Source: Thermoplasmata archaeon (GTDB lineage Archaea > Thermoplasmatota > Thermoplasmata > Lutacidiplasmatales > UBA184). From it: 62,010 bases of DNA. Positions 33,920-42,411 of this stretch are shown piece after piece (within the stretch, counting starts at the first letter, position 1; each line of letters opens with the position of its first letter). The stretch is taken from assembly GCA_022750435.1 (NCBI GenBank), contig JAKIVS010000001.1:350895-412904 (forward strand), given 5' to 3'. The position numbers were made by a program, and so were the translations under genes. The notes beneath the pieces were generated by a model. That model was not told the DNA's origin, did no database searches, and worked only from the letters and a program-made list of their open reading frames with translations.

Positions 33920-35023
33920 TTACTTAACGGGTGGGCCGGGCCCGTCGAACGAATCGAGCGTGCGCTGCCGGTCCGTCGCCGGGCGGAATCGCTCGGTATG
34001 CACCGAGACGGTCCGAACCTTCCGTTGCCGGCCGGCGGCCTCCGCGCTCCACAGCTCCTCGAACAGCCGGCGGGCGGTCGCCGAGAGCCGCTCGGACCCC
34101 TCCGCCGCGCCCGTCAGGGTCCGGGCGCGCGTCGTCCTCGAGAAGTCCTCCCACCGTACCCCGACGGCGACGGTCTGGTAGCGCAACCTCTCCTTCGCGA
34201 GGCTCTCGGCGAGCTCGCGGGCGAGGCGGTCGATGGCGACCTCGACCTCCCGGGGGTCCGACACGTCGGTCTCGAACGTCCGGTCCGAGGAGCGGGAGCG
34301 GGGGCCGAGAACGTCGGGTCCTTCGACGAGCTCCTCGCCGCGGGCGAGGCGGATGAAGTATCGTCCGGAGTCTCCGAACTCGCGTCGGGCGGCGAGCGGC
34401 AATCCCTTCGCCAGGTCGCCGATCGTCACGATCCCGAACGAGGCGAGCCGGGCTTCGGTCTTCGGTCCGACACCCGGGATCGACCGGGTCGGCAATGGCG
34501 CCAGGAACGCTGCGACCGATTCCGGGCGGACGACGACCACGCCGCCGGGCTTCGCCCGGTCGCTCGCGATCTTGCCCACCGCGCGGGAGGTGGCCACACC
34601 GATCGAGGCCGGCAGGCGGAGCGACTCTCGGAGGTCGGACTGGACCTCGAGCGCGACCGTCCCGGCCGCATCGGCGTCCGGAGCCTCGAGCCGCACGGCC
34701 GCCTCGTCGATGCTGAGCGGGACGACCTCGTCGAATCGGAGGGCGAGGCGCGCACGGACCTCCTCTGCGGCCCGCCCGTACTTCGGGAAGTCGGCGGCGA
34801 TCCAGACCGCCTCCGGACATCGGCGGCCCGCTTCGCCGACGGGCATCGCGCTTCGGACCCCGAAGGCCCGGGCTTCGTAGCTCGCCGAGAGGACGACGCC
34901 GCGAGTCGGTCCCTTCGACGGATCCGGGCCGACGATCACGGCCCGGCCGACGAGGTCCGGGCGGTCGCGGAGCTCGCAGGAGACGTAGAAGGCGTCGATG
35001 TCGATGTAGAGGACCCAGCGCAC
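33920..35023 (-). CDS. dinB: DNA polymerase IV (Y-family, Dbh/Dpo4-like)
   Basis: 367 residues, usual for archaeal Y-family polymerases that copy damaged DNA. Catalytic carboxylates are in YIDIDAFYVSCE and SIDEAAVRLEA (the D-E pair is kept, but the usual A-Y-L-D that follows reads A-A-V-R). IPGVGPKTEARLASFGIVTIGDLA is the thumb HhH region. The C-terminal RQRTLDSF is a PIP box (Q-x-x-L-x-x-F) for binding the PCNA clamp. It sits 51 bp downstream of the KaiC-like pair and 13 bp upstream of tauE. Confidence 0.94.
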   Translation of the reverse strand: MRWVLYIDIDAFYVSCELRDRPDLVGRAVIVGPDPSKGPTRGVVLSASYEARAFGVRSAMPVGEAGRRCPEAVWIAADFPKYGRAAEEVRARLALRFDEVVPLSIDEAAVRLEAPDADAAGTVALEVQSDLRESLRLPASIGVATSRAVGKIASDRAKPGGVVVVRPESVAAFLAPLPTRSIPGVGPKTEARLASFGIVTIGDLAKGLPLAARREFGDSGRYFIRLARGEELVEGPDVLGPRSRSSDRTFETDVSDPREVEVAIDRLARELAESLAKERLRYQTVAVGVRWEDFSRTTRARTLTGAAEGSERLSATARRLFEELWSAEAAGRQRKVRTVSVHTERFRPATDRQRTLDSFDGPGPPVK

Positions 35024-35074
35024 CGCCCCGCCTCCGCGGCGGAGGGAACGGTGGTCGGCGGCTTGGGGGTTGCG

Positions 35075-35797
35075 CTACCGACCCCGGCTGAAGTCGATCG
35101 CCTTCGCGTCCACCGAGATCCCGCCGGCGCCGATCTGGTACGGTTGCACGGTTCGAGCGTGCGCGGTCCTTCGCATCTTCAGGATGCGGAGCGAAAGACC
35201 GATGCGGTGACCGTCGTCGGCGGAGGAGTATCCGAGCAGGATGACGCCGTCCGCGATGTATTCCGAAAGGCCGTCGCGGCTCACGGACGGGTGGATCGGG
35301 TCGGCCTCGGCCGTCAGCACAGTGGTCGCGCCCGCCTCGCGGCAAACGCCGGCGAGCCCGAACAGGGTCGTACGCCGGGACGGTTCGTCGTCGGACAGCA
35401 TGTTCAGCAGGCTGACCGAGTCGACGACGATCCGCTTCGCCCCGAGCTGCTTCAGCTCCCGGCCGAGGTCGCTCTGGATCCGCTGGAGGTTCTGGTGGGT
35501 CTGCTTCGGGTCGAGCCGGATCACCTTGACGATGCCGCCCTTCAGGGCGGCGTCTACGGGCCAGCCGAACTGACGCGCGCTCGCGAGGAGCGCGGGTTCT
35601 TCTTCCTCGAGGGAGAGGAACACGCCGGGCTCGCCGTGCGCGGCGCCGGCGAACAGGAACTGGAGCCCAAAGCACGTCTTGCCGGTGCCGGGGAGCCCGG
35701 TGACGAGGACCACATGCCCGGGCGGAAGGCCGCCCCCGAGCATCTCGTCGAGTCCGACGATGCCGGTGGAGACCCTCGGAGGTTCAGACTCGCTCAT
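35075..35797 (-). CDS. RecA/KaiC-like ATPase (RAD55/KaiC family), active-looking
   Basis: 240 residues, one KaiC domain. VSTGIVGLDEMLGGGLPPGHVVLVTGLPGTGKTCFGLQFL holds an intact Walker A (GLPGTGKT). VFLSLEEEEPALLASARQFGW has the conserved Glu pair and KRIVVDSVSLLNML the Walker B Asp-Ser; LRILKMRRTAHARTVQPYQI ends the domain. Single-domain archaeal KaiC homologues act as ATP-dependent switches in signalling, motility (ArlH) or repair. There is no archaellum cluster here. It overlaps by 14 nt the gene for a related protein with a broken P-loop, so the two likely work as a pair. Confidence 0.88.
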   Translation of the reverse strand: MSESEPPRVSTGIVGLDEMLGGGLPPGHVVLVTGLPGTGKTCFGLQFLFAGAAHGEPGVFLSLEEEEPALLASARQFGWPVDAALKGGIVKVIRLDPKQTHQNLQRIQSDLGRELKQLGAKRIVVDSVSLLNMLSDDEPSRRTTLFGLAGVCREAGATTVLTAEADPIHPSVSRDGLSEYIADGVILLGYSSADDGHRIGLSLRILKMRRTAHARTVQPYQIGAGGISVDAKAIDFSRGR

Positions 35798-36707
35798 ACT
35801 GCGTGGTCACCAGGCCGTTGAGGGAACTGACCCGGATGACGAAGCGACCCTGTTGCTCGTGCGGGATCCGGGCGAGAAGGGGCATGAACCGCTCCACCAG
35901 CATCGTACGTTGGCGGTGGGAGGAGTGCGGGCTCGTCGTCCAACTGAAGTTGAGCACGCCGTCGACGGAGTCGTAGAGCGCCTGTTCCGTCGCGGCCGGG
36001 GCCACGCCCCGGGAAAGGAGAAGGTAGACGACGCCGCCCCAGGATTTGGCGCGACGACGGAGGCCCTTCACGAGCGTCAGGAGGGACTCGGGGTCGACCG
36101 AGCGACGCACCAGGAGGTCCGTCAGGGAGTCGACGATGACGAGGTTCGAGCCGCCGTCCCGTTCGACCGCGTCGGCGAGCGCTCCCAACGGCTCGGCCGG
36201 CGAGGACGCACCCCGTCCCCCGGAGAGGAGGCTGCCCCCGACCTTCGCCCACGTAGGAGGGACCACGGACTCGGCGAAGTACGAGGGAGAGAGGTCGTGG
36301 AAGGTGAGGTGACGGTCGAGGCCGTTGTGGTACGATGGGTCGAAGGAGCCGGCGATCTCGCGCATCACCTGCTCGCGCGAACGGGTGAGACTGACGTACG
36401 TGACCCCCTTCGGGTAGGTGAACGGACCCTTCGCATTCCCCAGGAAGAACCGGTGGAGCGCCGGGTCGTCGTAGTACATCATCAGGTGGACCGCCGAGGT
36501 CAACGCGAATTCGACCTGGCCCGCACCGGCGTCCCCGGCGAGGAGCACCACGGAGCCGACGGGCATCCCGCCGCTCAGGTAGTCAAAGTCGGCGACGCCG
36601 GTGGGCATCCGTTCCGGGGTCGGGACGGTCCGGACCGAGGGAGCGAACCCCTCCGAACCCACGGTCTCGGTCGGTATCGACCACGCGCGCGGCGACTCCA
36701 CGGCCAT
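35784..36707 (-). CDS. RecA/KaiC-like protein with degenerate Walker A
   Basis: 307 residues. It has the same fold signatures as its downstream neighbour (MPTGVADFDYLSGGMPVGSVVLLAGDAGAG; VTYVSLTRSREQVMREI; NLVIVDSLTDLLV), but the P-loop reads GDAGAGQVEF: the invariant Lys is Gln and the following Ser/Thr is Val, so ATP binding is probably lost. The terminal region (MLVERFMPLLARIPHEQQGRFVIRVSS) is extra. Likely a non-catalytic partner or scaffold for the active KaiC-like ATPase; this is inference from gene overlap and shared ancestry. Confidence 0.78.
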   Translation of the reverse strand: MAVESPRAWSIPTETVGSEGFAPSVRTVPTPERMPTGVADFDYLSGGMPVGSVVLLAGDAGAGQVEFALTSAVHLMMYYDDPALHRFFLGNAKGPFTYPKGVTYVSLTRSREQVMREIAGSFDPSYHNGLDRHLTFHDLSPSYFAESVVPPTWAKVGGSLLSGGRGASSPAEPLGALADAVERDGGSNLVIVDSLTDLLVRRSVDPESLLTLVKGLRRRAKSWGGVVYLLLSRGVAPAATEQALYDSVDGVLNFSWTTSPHSSHRQRTMLVERFMPLLARIPHEQQGRFVIRVSSLNGLVTTQYERV

Positions 36708-36743
36708 CCTTCGTGCTCGGCGGTTCGAGCCGGGCGACCAGTA

Positions 36744-38066
36744 TTAGAAGCGTCCGCTCGACGGGCTGACCGCGCGCGTGGCACCCGGCTTGAGGAGCTC
36801 CCGGACGATCACCGTCGCGTAGCTTCCCTTCGGCAAGGCAAAGTCGAGGCGCACGCCAGCGTCGTCCGGCCGGACCCCGATCGGAGGCGTCCCGATCGTC
36901 ACGGGGCGCCAGGCCCCCGCGCTCGACAACTCGGGGAACGACGGGAGCCGGAACCCGTCCGGGGGAATGCCGGTCTCGGCGAGCACCTGGGTAAGGAGGG
37001 CTCCCACGGGTCCCCCCGGGTTCGTGGTGGCGTACCCAATGAGCGGCCCGGCGAGCCGCGCCCGACCCTTGCGCACCGTGTCGAGGCACTCGGGGAGGTT
37101 CCCCGCCTCAACCGGGATGGCGTCCCGGGACGGCGTCGTCCCGTCCCGCGCCACGCGAAGGAGGGTGTCTCCGGGAATCGGGACGGAGAGCGAGAGACCC
37201 GCGGCGACCCGGTCCGTGATCCACCGGTTGAACATCCAGGACTGGACCGCGTGGACGAACAAGAGACGAAGCTCTCGGGCCAGTCCACGGAGCGCCACCT
37301 CCGGCGAGGCGCCGCGCGCCAAGCGCTCGAGGATCTGCCGCTCGAATCGGTAGGCCCGCGGAAACTCCGCGAGCGCCTTCCGCGCATCGTGGTCCTGGGC
37401 ATAGGCGAGGCGGGCCGCGCGACCTTCGTCCCCCGAGGCGTCGGGGAGGCCGGTCAGGTAGACCTCCACGGCGGCCGCGGCGTCGCCGGCCACCAGCGCC
37501 TGCCCGACCAGATGGGTGATCGGTCGAACCTCGCCGAACCGCTGGGGGCCGAACAGGTTCGGGACGACGCCGAGTTCGACGAGCTGGCGGACGGTCTCGC
37601 GGAACGCCCCCGCGGCCGCCTTGGCGTCCTCCAGTGCCGTGACCCGGATCGAGAATCCGTTCCCGTAGTGGTGGCCGAGCGAGAGTCCGTCGCGTGCCCG
37701 GTAGGTCTCCAGCACCTCGACCCCGGGGATCGGGACCGGCCCCGCCGGAGGGTCGCCCCGGTAGGAGAACAGCCGGTCCGCCACCGCCCGCCGGTCCTTC
37801 GTTCCGGCCCAGGCGATGGCGTTTCGAGGAAGACCGAGCCACTCCCCCAGCCGCGCGGCGAGCTCGTGCTGTTCCCAGTCGCGGCTGCGGACCTTCAGTA
37901 CGATGAACCGGCCGGCCGGATCGGGGACCGGGTAGGAGGAGATTTCCCGGACGACGAAGTCGTCGGCCTCCGCCTTGATGGTCCCGGCGACGGGGGGGGT
38001 CGTCGTGGCGTAGAATCCGAGGCCGATGGCCCGTTCGGACTCCGGCGGCTGCCAGAGGTCCGGCAC
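36744..38066 (-). CDS. truD: tRNA pseudouridine(13) synthase TruD
   Basis: 440 residues, usual for archaeal TruD. It isomerises U13 of tRNA (and sometimes other positions) to pseudouridine. Motifs: DDFVVREI near the N-terminus, catalytic Asp in WAGTKDRRAV, GHHYGNGFSIRV, VPNLFGPQRFGEVRP and the C-terminal LDFALPKGSYATVIVREL. First gene of the minus-strand block; 36 bp to the KaiC-like gene. The divergent gene at 38128 shares the 61-bp intergenic region, with AAGCCTTAG/GGCTTTTC elements serving either side. Confidence 0.95.
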   Translation of the reverse strand: MPDLWQPPESERAIGLGFYATTTPPVAGTIKAEADDFVVREISSYPVPDPAGRFIVLKVRSRDWEQHELAARLGEWLGLPRNAIAWAGTKDRRAVADRLFSYRGDPPAGPVPIPGVEVLETYRARDGLSLGHHYGNGFSIRVTALEDAKAAAGAFRETVRQLVELGVVPNLFGPQRFGEVRPITHLVGQALVAGDAAAAVEVYLTGLPDASGDEGRAARLAYAQDHDARKALAEFPRAYRFERQILERLARGASPEVALRGLARELRLLFVHAVQSWMFNRWITDRVAAGLSLSVPIPGDTLLRVARDGTTPSRDAIPVEAGNLPECLDTVRKGRARLAGPLIGYATTNPGGPVGALLTQVLAETGIPPDGFRLPSFPELSSAGAWRPVTIGTPPIGVRPDDAGVRLDFALPKGSYATVIVRELLKPGATRAVSPSSGRF

Positions 38067-38127
38067 GCCGGCTCGACCGATTCTGCCAGAAAAGCCTTAG
38101 CCCACGCCCCCTCCTCGTTGGACCCGG

Positions 38128-38604
38128 ATGATACGGGCCACCGCCCGCGTCCTGAGGAACGTCATCGAACTCGAGGTCTCAGGGGAAGCATGGACCGCGA
38201 AGCCGGTCGCCACCTCGGACGGGGCGATTGCGCGGAAGATCGTCTCCCTGTTCTCGACCACCTACGAGACGTACCGGGCGCCGGAACCCACCGTCGTGTA
38301 CTCCACGGTCACGTACTTTCCGAAGAAGGACGAGATCCTCGTCCAGGTCGGGGAGCAGAAGTGGCGGACGAAGTCGTCGATCTTCGGCCCGATGACGTTC
38401 GAGTACGGCGGCGTCCCGTACGAGATCCACGAGAAGCTCACCGGGCGCTACGCAATCCTCCGCGAGGGGAAGGTCGTCGCCGCCGGCGAGCTCGGGTTCC
38501 GGTCGTGCGTGCTGCGCGATAGCCCCGTCGACCTCGAGGGGTTCTTCGCGAACCTCGCTCTCGGTTACCTGATCCGGACCCTCGTCTGGGAGATGTTCCG
38601 GTAG
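38128..38604 (+). CDS. Hypothetical beta-rich protein (possible scramblase/LURP-like fold)
   Basis: 158 residues from ATG 38128. Almost all beta-strand alternation (VIELEVSGEAWTAKPVA; VVYSTVTYFPKKDEILVQVGEQKWRTKSS; YEIHEKLTGRYAILREGKVVAAGELG) closed by a hydrophobic helix (FFANLALGYLIRTLVWEMF). That pattern resembles the tubby-like/scramblase fold of LURP-one-related proteins, but I am not sure of the family. A TATA-like AAGCCTTAG about 30 bp upstream is shared with truD. Function unknown. Confidence 0.6.
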   Translation: MIRATARVLRNVIELEVSGEAWTAKPVATSDGAIARKIVSLFSTTYETYRAPEPTVVYSTVTYFPKKDEILVQVGEQKWRTKSSIFGPMTFEYGGVPYEIHEKLTGRYAILREGKVVAAGELGFRSCVLRDSPVDLEGFFANLALGYLIRTLVWEMFR

Positions 38605-38614
38605 GCGGTCGTCG

Positions 38615-40006
38615 CTAGCGCCGCCGTGGCGGTCGGAAGGCGAGCGCGCGCATCGAGCGCCAGGGGCGGTGACGGACGGTCGGTCGAGGGAGCGTGAACA
38701 TGTGGTACGGGATCGGCGCGAGTATTCCCATCCCCACCACGACGGCGATGGCGCCCACCAGATACGCGAAGTGCCAGCCGTAGGTGACGAACAGGTATCC
38801 TCCGAGCAACGTTCCGAACAGCCCACCCGCGCCGGCGACGGCGTTGTAGAGACCGAGCGCCCGTCCCCGGCTGGTCCGGCCGACGAGGCGGATCAGGAAC
38901 ATCGTGCTCGCCGTACTGATGAACGCCCACGTGACCCCGAGCAGCGCGTTCAGGATCGAGATCCACCCGACCAGGAGCGGGCTGCCGATCCCGAAGGCGA
39001 TGTAGAGCGGACCCCAGAGGAACAGGAGCATCAGGAGGGCCCGGCCGCCGAGCGATTGGAGGAAGACGAGCTTCGGGGACGCCCATTCGACGAGCTTCCC
39101 GGAATGGAAGAACAGGGCCGTGGAGGCCGCGCTGGCCGCGAGATAGACGATGAACACGTCCGCGTTCCGGAACCGGAGCGTTTCCGCAAGGAACACGGGG
39201 AACGGCCCGTAGAAAACGTCGAAGCCCACGGTCATGACACCGAGGGCCGCGAGGAACACGAGCTCCCGGCGGGGGATCCGTTCGGCGGGGGCCCGGGTGA
39301 GCTCGACGATGTTGAGGACCCGGCTCCGGTAGTGCCGGACCCGTTCGAGGACCCCGCGGTGCAGGTTGATCAATTCGGCGACCGAGCGCCGTTCGACGCG
39401 CGCCGCCGGCTCCTCGATCCAGGCGGCCGCGATCACCGCCGAGAGGATTGCGAGTCCGCCCGCGGTGATCAGGAGCGCCGTCATCGCCGAGATGATCGTC
39501 TCGTTGCCGCCGATCACGAACAGCCACACGAAGCCGAGGGCCAGGCCGACCGTCGTGCCGATCCCGGAAATGAGGCCGAACAGCCCGATGTCCTGCGGCC
39601 ACCAGCGCTTGTGGCGCGTCTCGAGCAGCAGCATCGTGCCGATCGGGGCGCTCGCGGCCGAGGCGAGCCCCTCGGCGACGTTGAGCCAGAAGTACGTGAT
39701 CAGGTCGTGCGCGAGCGCGATGAGGATGATCGCGACGCCGGTCGCGAGGAACGACCCGACGAGGAAGTACTTCCGGTGGGCGACCCGGTCGGAGAGGTTG
39801 CCCCAGAGGATCGTGAACGGCACCTGGCTCATCGCACTCGCGCCGATGATGATCGTCACCGCGAACGCCGAGGCCCCGAAGTGCTCCAGCGCGAGGAGCG
39901 GGATCAGCGGGGTCGCGATCCCGTCGGTGATGGCGAGCGGCAGGTAGGCGAGGAACCACAGGTCGTTCGACGAGGGCCGGACCGAGACGCGGGCCTTGAT
40001 GTCCAC
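38615..40006 (-). CDS. Major facilitator superfamily transporter
   Basis: 463 residues, twelve hydrophobic segments. The loop 2-3 signature GNLSDRVAHRKYFLVGSFLA (G-x-L-x-D-R-x-x-R-(K/R)) and TSRGRALGLYNAVAGAGGLFGTLLGGYL in the second half mark the MFS. LETRHKRWWPQDIGLFGLISGIG is typical of efflux-type members. The substrate cannot be inferred. A perfect 20-bp palindrome lies 10 bp upstream of the ATG, so expression may be regulated. Convergent with the 38128 gene 10 bp away. Confidence 0.88.
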   Translation of the reverse strand: MDIKARVSVRPSSNDLWFLAYLPLAITDGIATPLIPLLALEHFGASAFAVTIIIGASAMSQVPFTILWGNLSDRVAHRKYFLVGSFLATGVAIILIALAHDLITYFWLNVAEGLASAASAPIGTMLLLETRHKRWWPQDIGLFGLISGIGTTVGLALGFVWLFVIGGNETIISAMTALLITAGGLAILSAVIAAAWIEEPAARVERRSVAELINLHRGVLERVRHYRSRVLNIVELTRAPAERIPRRELVFLAALGVMTVGFDVFYGPFPVFLAETLRFRNADVFIVYLAASAASTALFFHSGKLVEWASPKLVFLQSLGGRALLMLLFLWGPLYIAFGIGSPLLVGWISILNALLGVTWAFISTASTMFLIRLVGRTSRGRALGLYNAVAGAGGLFGTLLGGYLFVTYGWHFAYLVGAIAVVVGMGILAPIPYHMFTLPRPTVRHRPWRSMRALAFRPPRRR

Positions 40007-40016
40007 GGTCGGCTGC

Positions 40017-40036
40017 CCCGGCCGCGCGCGGCCGGG
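40017..40036. promoter_or_regulatory. Perfect 20-bp palindrome before the MFS gene
   Basis: CCCGGCCGCG directly followed by its reverse complement, 11 bp before the MFS start codon. It lies between the gene and its A/T-rich promoter candidates (GAATTTGG at about 40037-40044; CTTTAAAC at about 40057-40064, minus strand). Either an operator or a 5'-leader hairpin. Confidence 0.45.
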
Positions 40037-40112
40037 CCAAATTCAGTCGGAATCTTCGTTTAAAGACTCGTCCGGAGGCGCACGGCTCCGTCGGACGGCA
40101 CGTAGCGGCGGC

Positions 40113-40697
40113 TCAGGCGTCGGCGACGCCGAGCGTCTCGAACAGCTCGAGCATGTCCTTCTCATCGACCCACTCGACGCGCAGGTAGTCGCGGATCGTC
40201 CCGTCGCTGATCCCGAACCTCCGGGCCTCGTCGACCACGAACTGGTAGGCCTCGATCTCGGTGGGGCGCCGGACGTACGACAGTTTGTCCGGCCACAGCT
40301 CGCGGCCGTCGTGCCGCTGCCGGATATGGCAGAGCTCGTGGAAGATGTCGAGGTAGAGGGTGAGGGCCGGGCTCTCCTTCAGGTGGCCCGAGCCAACGAC
40401 GATGCAGTCGGTGTCCGGGGAGACGACCGGCTTCCACCGACGCCGGAACGACTTGGGAAGGTCGAACGGCGCCACGTACATCCAGACGTCCTCGTCGACG
40501 ACCTCGATGCACGTTTCCTCGTGGAGTTTGACGCGCTTCGCCGCATTGGGTTCGTGCCGGGTCGCGGTCTCCATCTTGTTGAGCCCGGGGAACACGACGA
40601 GCAGCGGGTGGCGACCGACGGAAATGTCCCGCGTGACCCGGAACCCCTTCGGGGCGTCCTCCACCGTGGGGGCGGGTGGCGTCTTCTTCGGGGCCAT
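40113..40697 (-). CDS. Putative zinc metallopeptidase (HExxH, ImmA/IrrE-like)
   Basis: 194 residues from ATG 40697. Single-domain zincin: DIFHELCHIRQRHDG provides HExxH, and the downstream RPTEIEAYQFVVDEARRFGI gives the third-ligand Glu, the arrangement of ImmA/IrrE N-terminal-like peptidases that cleave regulators. The N-terminal ~80 residues form a beta-rich domain (RHPLLVVFPGLNKMETATRHEPN) not recognised. No membrane segment; cytosolic. CCTTATTGG on the minus strand centred 26 bp upstream supports the start. The target is unknown. Confidence 0.72.
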   Translation of the reverse strand: MAPKKTPPAPTVEDAPKGFRVTRDISVGRHPLLVVFPGLNKMETATRHEPNAAKRVKLHEETCIEVVDEDVWMYVAPFDLPKSFRRRWKPVVSPDTDCIVVGSGHLKESPALTLYLDIFHELCHIRQRHDGRELWPDKLSYVRRPTEIEAYQFVVDEARRFGISDGTIRDYLRVEWVDEKDMLELFETLGVADA

Positions 40698-40718
40698 CGA
40701 CGAGCGGAGCGAACCGGG

Positions 40719-40762
40719 CCAATAAGGGTTCGCGAATCCACGAGGGCGAGGGGTCTAATTCC
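40719..40762. promoter_or_regulatory. Divergent promoters of the zincin and P1-peptidase genes
   Basis: CCAATAAGG (40719-40727, read CCTTATTGG on the minus strand) lies 26 bp before the zincin start. TCTAATTCC (40754-40762) lies about 23 bp before the GTG at 40781. Both suggest leaderless mRNAs. Confidence 0.45.
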
Positions 40763-40780
40763 GGCGTCCGGTCCCGGTTC

Positions 40781-41824
40781 GTGGCGAAGCAGGTCCCCTC
40801 GTCCCGGAGCACGGTCCCCGGCGTTCGGCTCGGCCACGCGGCGACAGCGACCGGGTCCTCGGGGGTGTCGGTCCTCCTCTTCGACCACGCGGCCCCCACC
40901 GTCGTCGATGTTCGCGGGGGGGCCTCGGGGACGTACGACACGGCCTCGCTTTCGCTCGACGCGACCTTCGGTGGTCGGTGGGCCGTCTTTTTCACCGGGG
41001 GCAGTCTCTTCGGGCTCGACGCCGCAGGGGGAATCCGCGACGAGATCCTCCGCCAGGGCGGGGGACAGTCCGTGTTCGCGAACCGCAATCGAATCGCTCA
41101 GGTTTCGGGCGCCGTGCTGTACGACCTCCCTCGGACGACCTGGACGCGGCCCGACTATCGGGAGCTGGGACGGCGGGCCGCCCGGGCGGCCCATCCGATC
41201 GTGGAGGGTGCCGGCCGTGTCGGCGCCGGGAGCGGCGCTCGGATCGGGAAATACCTCGGACACGGGCATTCCCAACGGGGGGCGCTTGCGGTCGTGGTCG
41301 AACCGGTCGGCCGGGGGACTCGCATGGCGGCCCTGGCCGTCGTGAACGCGGTCGGAGCCGTCCGCGATCCCTCCACCGGGGAATGGATCTCCGGAGCCCG
41401 GGACGACGCCGGGAGGCTAGTACCCCCGGAACTCTCCGCGCCGACCCCCCTGACCGGAACGACCCTCGTCGCCATCGTGACGAACGTCTCCGTACCCCGC
41501 TCCACGCTCCAGAGGGTCGCGGCGTTCGCCCACGCCGGTCTGGCTCGGGCGGTGGTGCCCGCTCATACGACCACCGATGGCGATACGGTGTTCGTGACGT
41601 CCACCGGATCGGACACGCGCCGGCGACCGACCGAGAGCCGCCCCGGCGAACTCGGGGATCGACTCGGGGCCGTGGCCGAACGGATCACCGTGCGGGCCAT
41701 CGTCCGCGCGGCGCGCGAGTCTAACCGGACTTCGGACCGCCCGGGCGACGGAGGGACGTCCCCCGGAGGCCCCGGATCAGGTCGGTCTTCGTCACGATCC
41801 CGACCAGCAGGCCGCGCTCGGTGA
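40781..41824 (+). CDS. P1 family peptidase (S58, DmpA-like)
   Basis: 347 residues from GTG 40781; an earlier ATG at 40676 is antisense to the zincin gene and implausible. The family comprises N-terminal-nucleophile aminopeptidases that self-cleave. SSRSTVPGVRLGHAATATGSSGVSVLLF, GGASGTYDTASLS, FTGGSLFGLDAAGGI, GAGSGARIGKYLG, AALAVVNAVGAVRDP and LTGTTLVAIVTNVSVPRSTLQRVAAFAHAGLAR are the usual blocks; the Thr pair in GTTLVAIV is at the expected self-cleavage site. The 3' 104 nt are antisense to the XRE-CBS gene, and the Arg/Ser-rich tail there looks like a run-on. Confidence 0.82.
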   Translation: MAKQVPSSRSTVPGVRLGHAATATGSSGVSVLLFDHAAPTVVDVRGGASGTYDTASLSLDATFGGRWAVFFTGGSLFGLDAAGGIRDEILRQGGGQSVFANRNRIAQVSGAVLYDLPRTTWTRPDYRELGRRAARAAHPIVEGAGRVGAGSGARIGKYLGHGHSQRGALAVVVEPVGRGTRMAALAVVNAVGAVRDPSTGEWISGARDDAGRLVPPELSAPTPLTGTTLVAIVTNVSVPRSTLQRVAAFAHAGLARAVVPAHTTTDGDTVFVTSTGSDTRRRPTESRPGELGDRLGAVAERITVRAIVRAARESNRTSDRPGDGGTSPGGPGSGRSSSRSRPAGRAR

Positions 41825-42308
41825 CGAGCACGGCGGGGTAGCGGGTCAGGATCCCGGCCAAGACGTCGGCCGGGCACTCGGCGTCGACCTGGGGGTAGGA
41901 CGCTTCCTGCACGTCCCGGACGTGCATCCGCCGGGCGTTCGGGCGCGCCACGGCGCGCAACAGCCCAGCTTCGGAGACGGAGCCGGTGACGCGGCCCCCC
42001 TCGGCGACCGGGAGCTGGGAGAACCCGCCCTTCTCCATCGTCTGGGCGGCGTCCGCCAAGCTCGCCCCGGCGTCGACGGTCACGAGATTCGTGTGGAACA
42101 CGTCGCGGGCCCGGAGGTGCGGGGCCGCGACTCCCTCGTGCGTGGCCAAGTAGGAGTCGATCCGCTGAACGAGGTCGTACGAGGGCCGGATCTGGCCGCG
42201 CTCGATCCGGCTGACCGTCGCGTCGCTCCGTCCGACCGCCCGGGCGAGTTCCCCGAGGGGGATGCCGAGCGAGAGGCGACGCTTGCGCAGCTCCTCGAGC
42301 GCCTCCAT
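41721..42308 (-). CDS. XRE-type helix-turn-helix regulator with CBS-domain pair
   Basis: 195 residues. The N-terminal HTH (LRKRRLSLGIPLGELARAVGRSDATVSRIERGQIRPSYDLVQRI) is followed by two CBS motifs (VTVDAGASLADAAQTMEKGGFSQLPVAEGGRVTGSVSEAGLL and AECPADVLAGILTRYPAVLVTERGLLVGIVTKTDLI). Such HTH-CBS proteins are widespread in archaea and probably sense adenine nucleotides to regulate transcription. A CCATAG element 28 bp upstream on the minus strand supports the ATG at 42308. Target genes are unknown. Confidence 0.9.
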   Translation of the reverse strand: MEALEELRKRRLSLGIPLGELARAVGRSDATVSRIERGQIRPSYDLVQRIDSYLATHEGVAAPHLRARDVFHTNLVTVDAGASLADAAQTMEKGGFSQLPVAEGGRVTGSVSEAGLLRAVARPNARRMHVRDVQEASYPQVDAECPADVLAGILTRYPAVLVTERGLLVGIVTKTDLIRGLRGTSLRRPGGPKSG

Positions 42309-42331
42309 GCGAGGGCGGGCAGGAGGGTCGG

Positions 42332-42339
42332 CGCTATGG
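42332..42339 (-). promoter_or_regulatory. TATA-like element of the XRE-CBS gene
   Basis: CCATAGCG on the minus strand centred 28 bp from the start codon, suggesting a leaderless mRNA. Confidence 0.35.
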
Positions 42340-42411
42340 GGTTTGCCGAGGCGGGAGTGGAGGGCGCTCGACGAAACCTACAAGCCGAGTGCCCTCGTAC
42401 ACTCTCTTGGG

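Noticed and set aside
32618-38066. A dedicated DNA-repair or defence island around dinB and the KaiC-like pair
   Set aside because: Gene order mixes repair, transport and tRNA modification; nothing beyond proximity ties them into one defence system.
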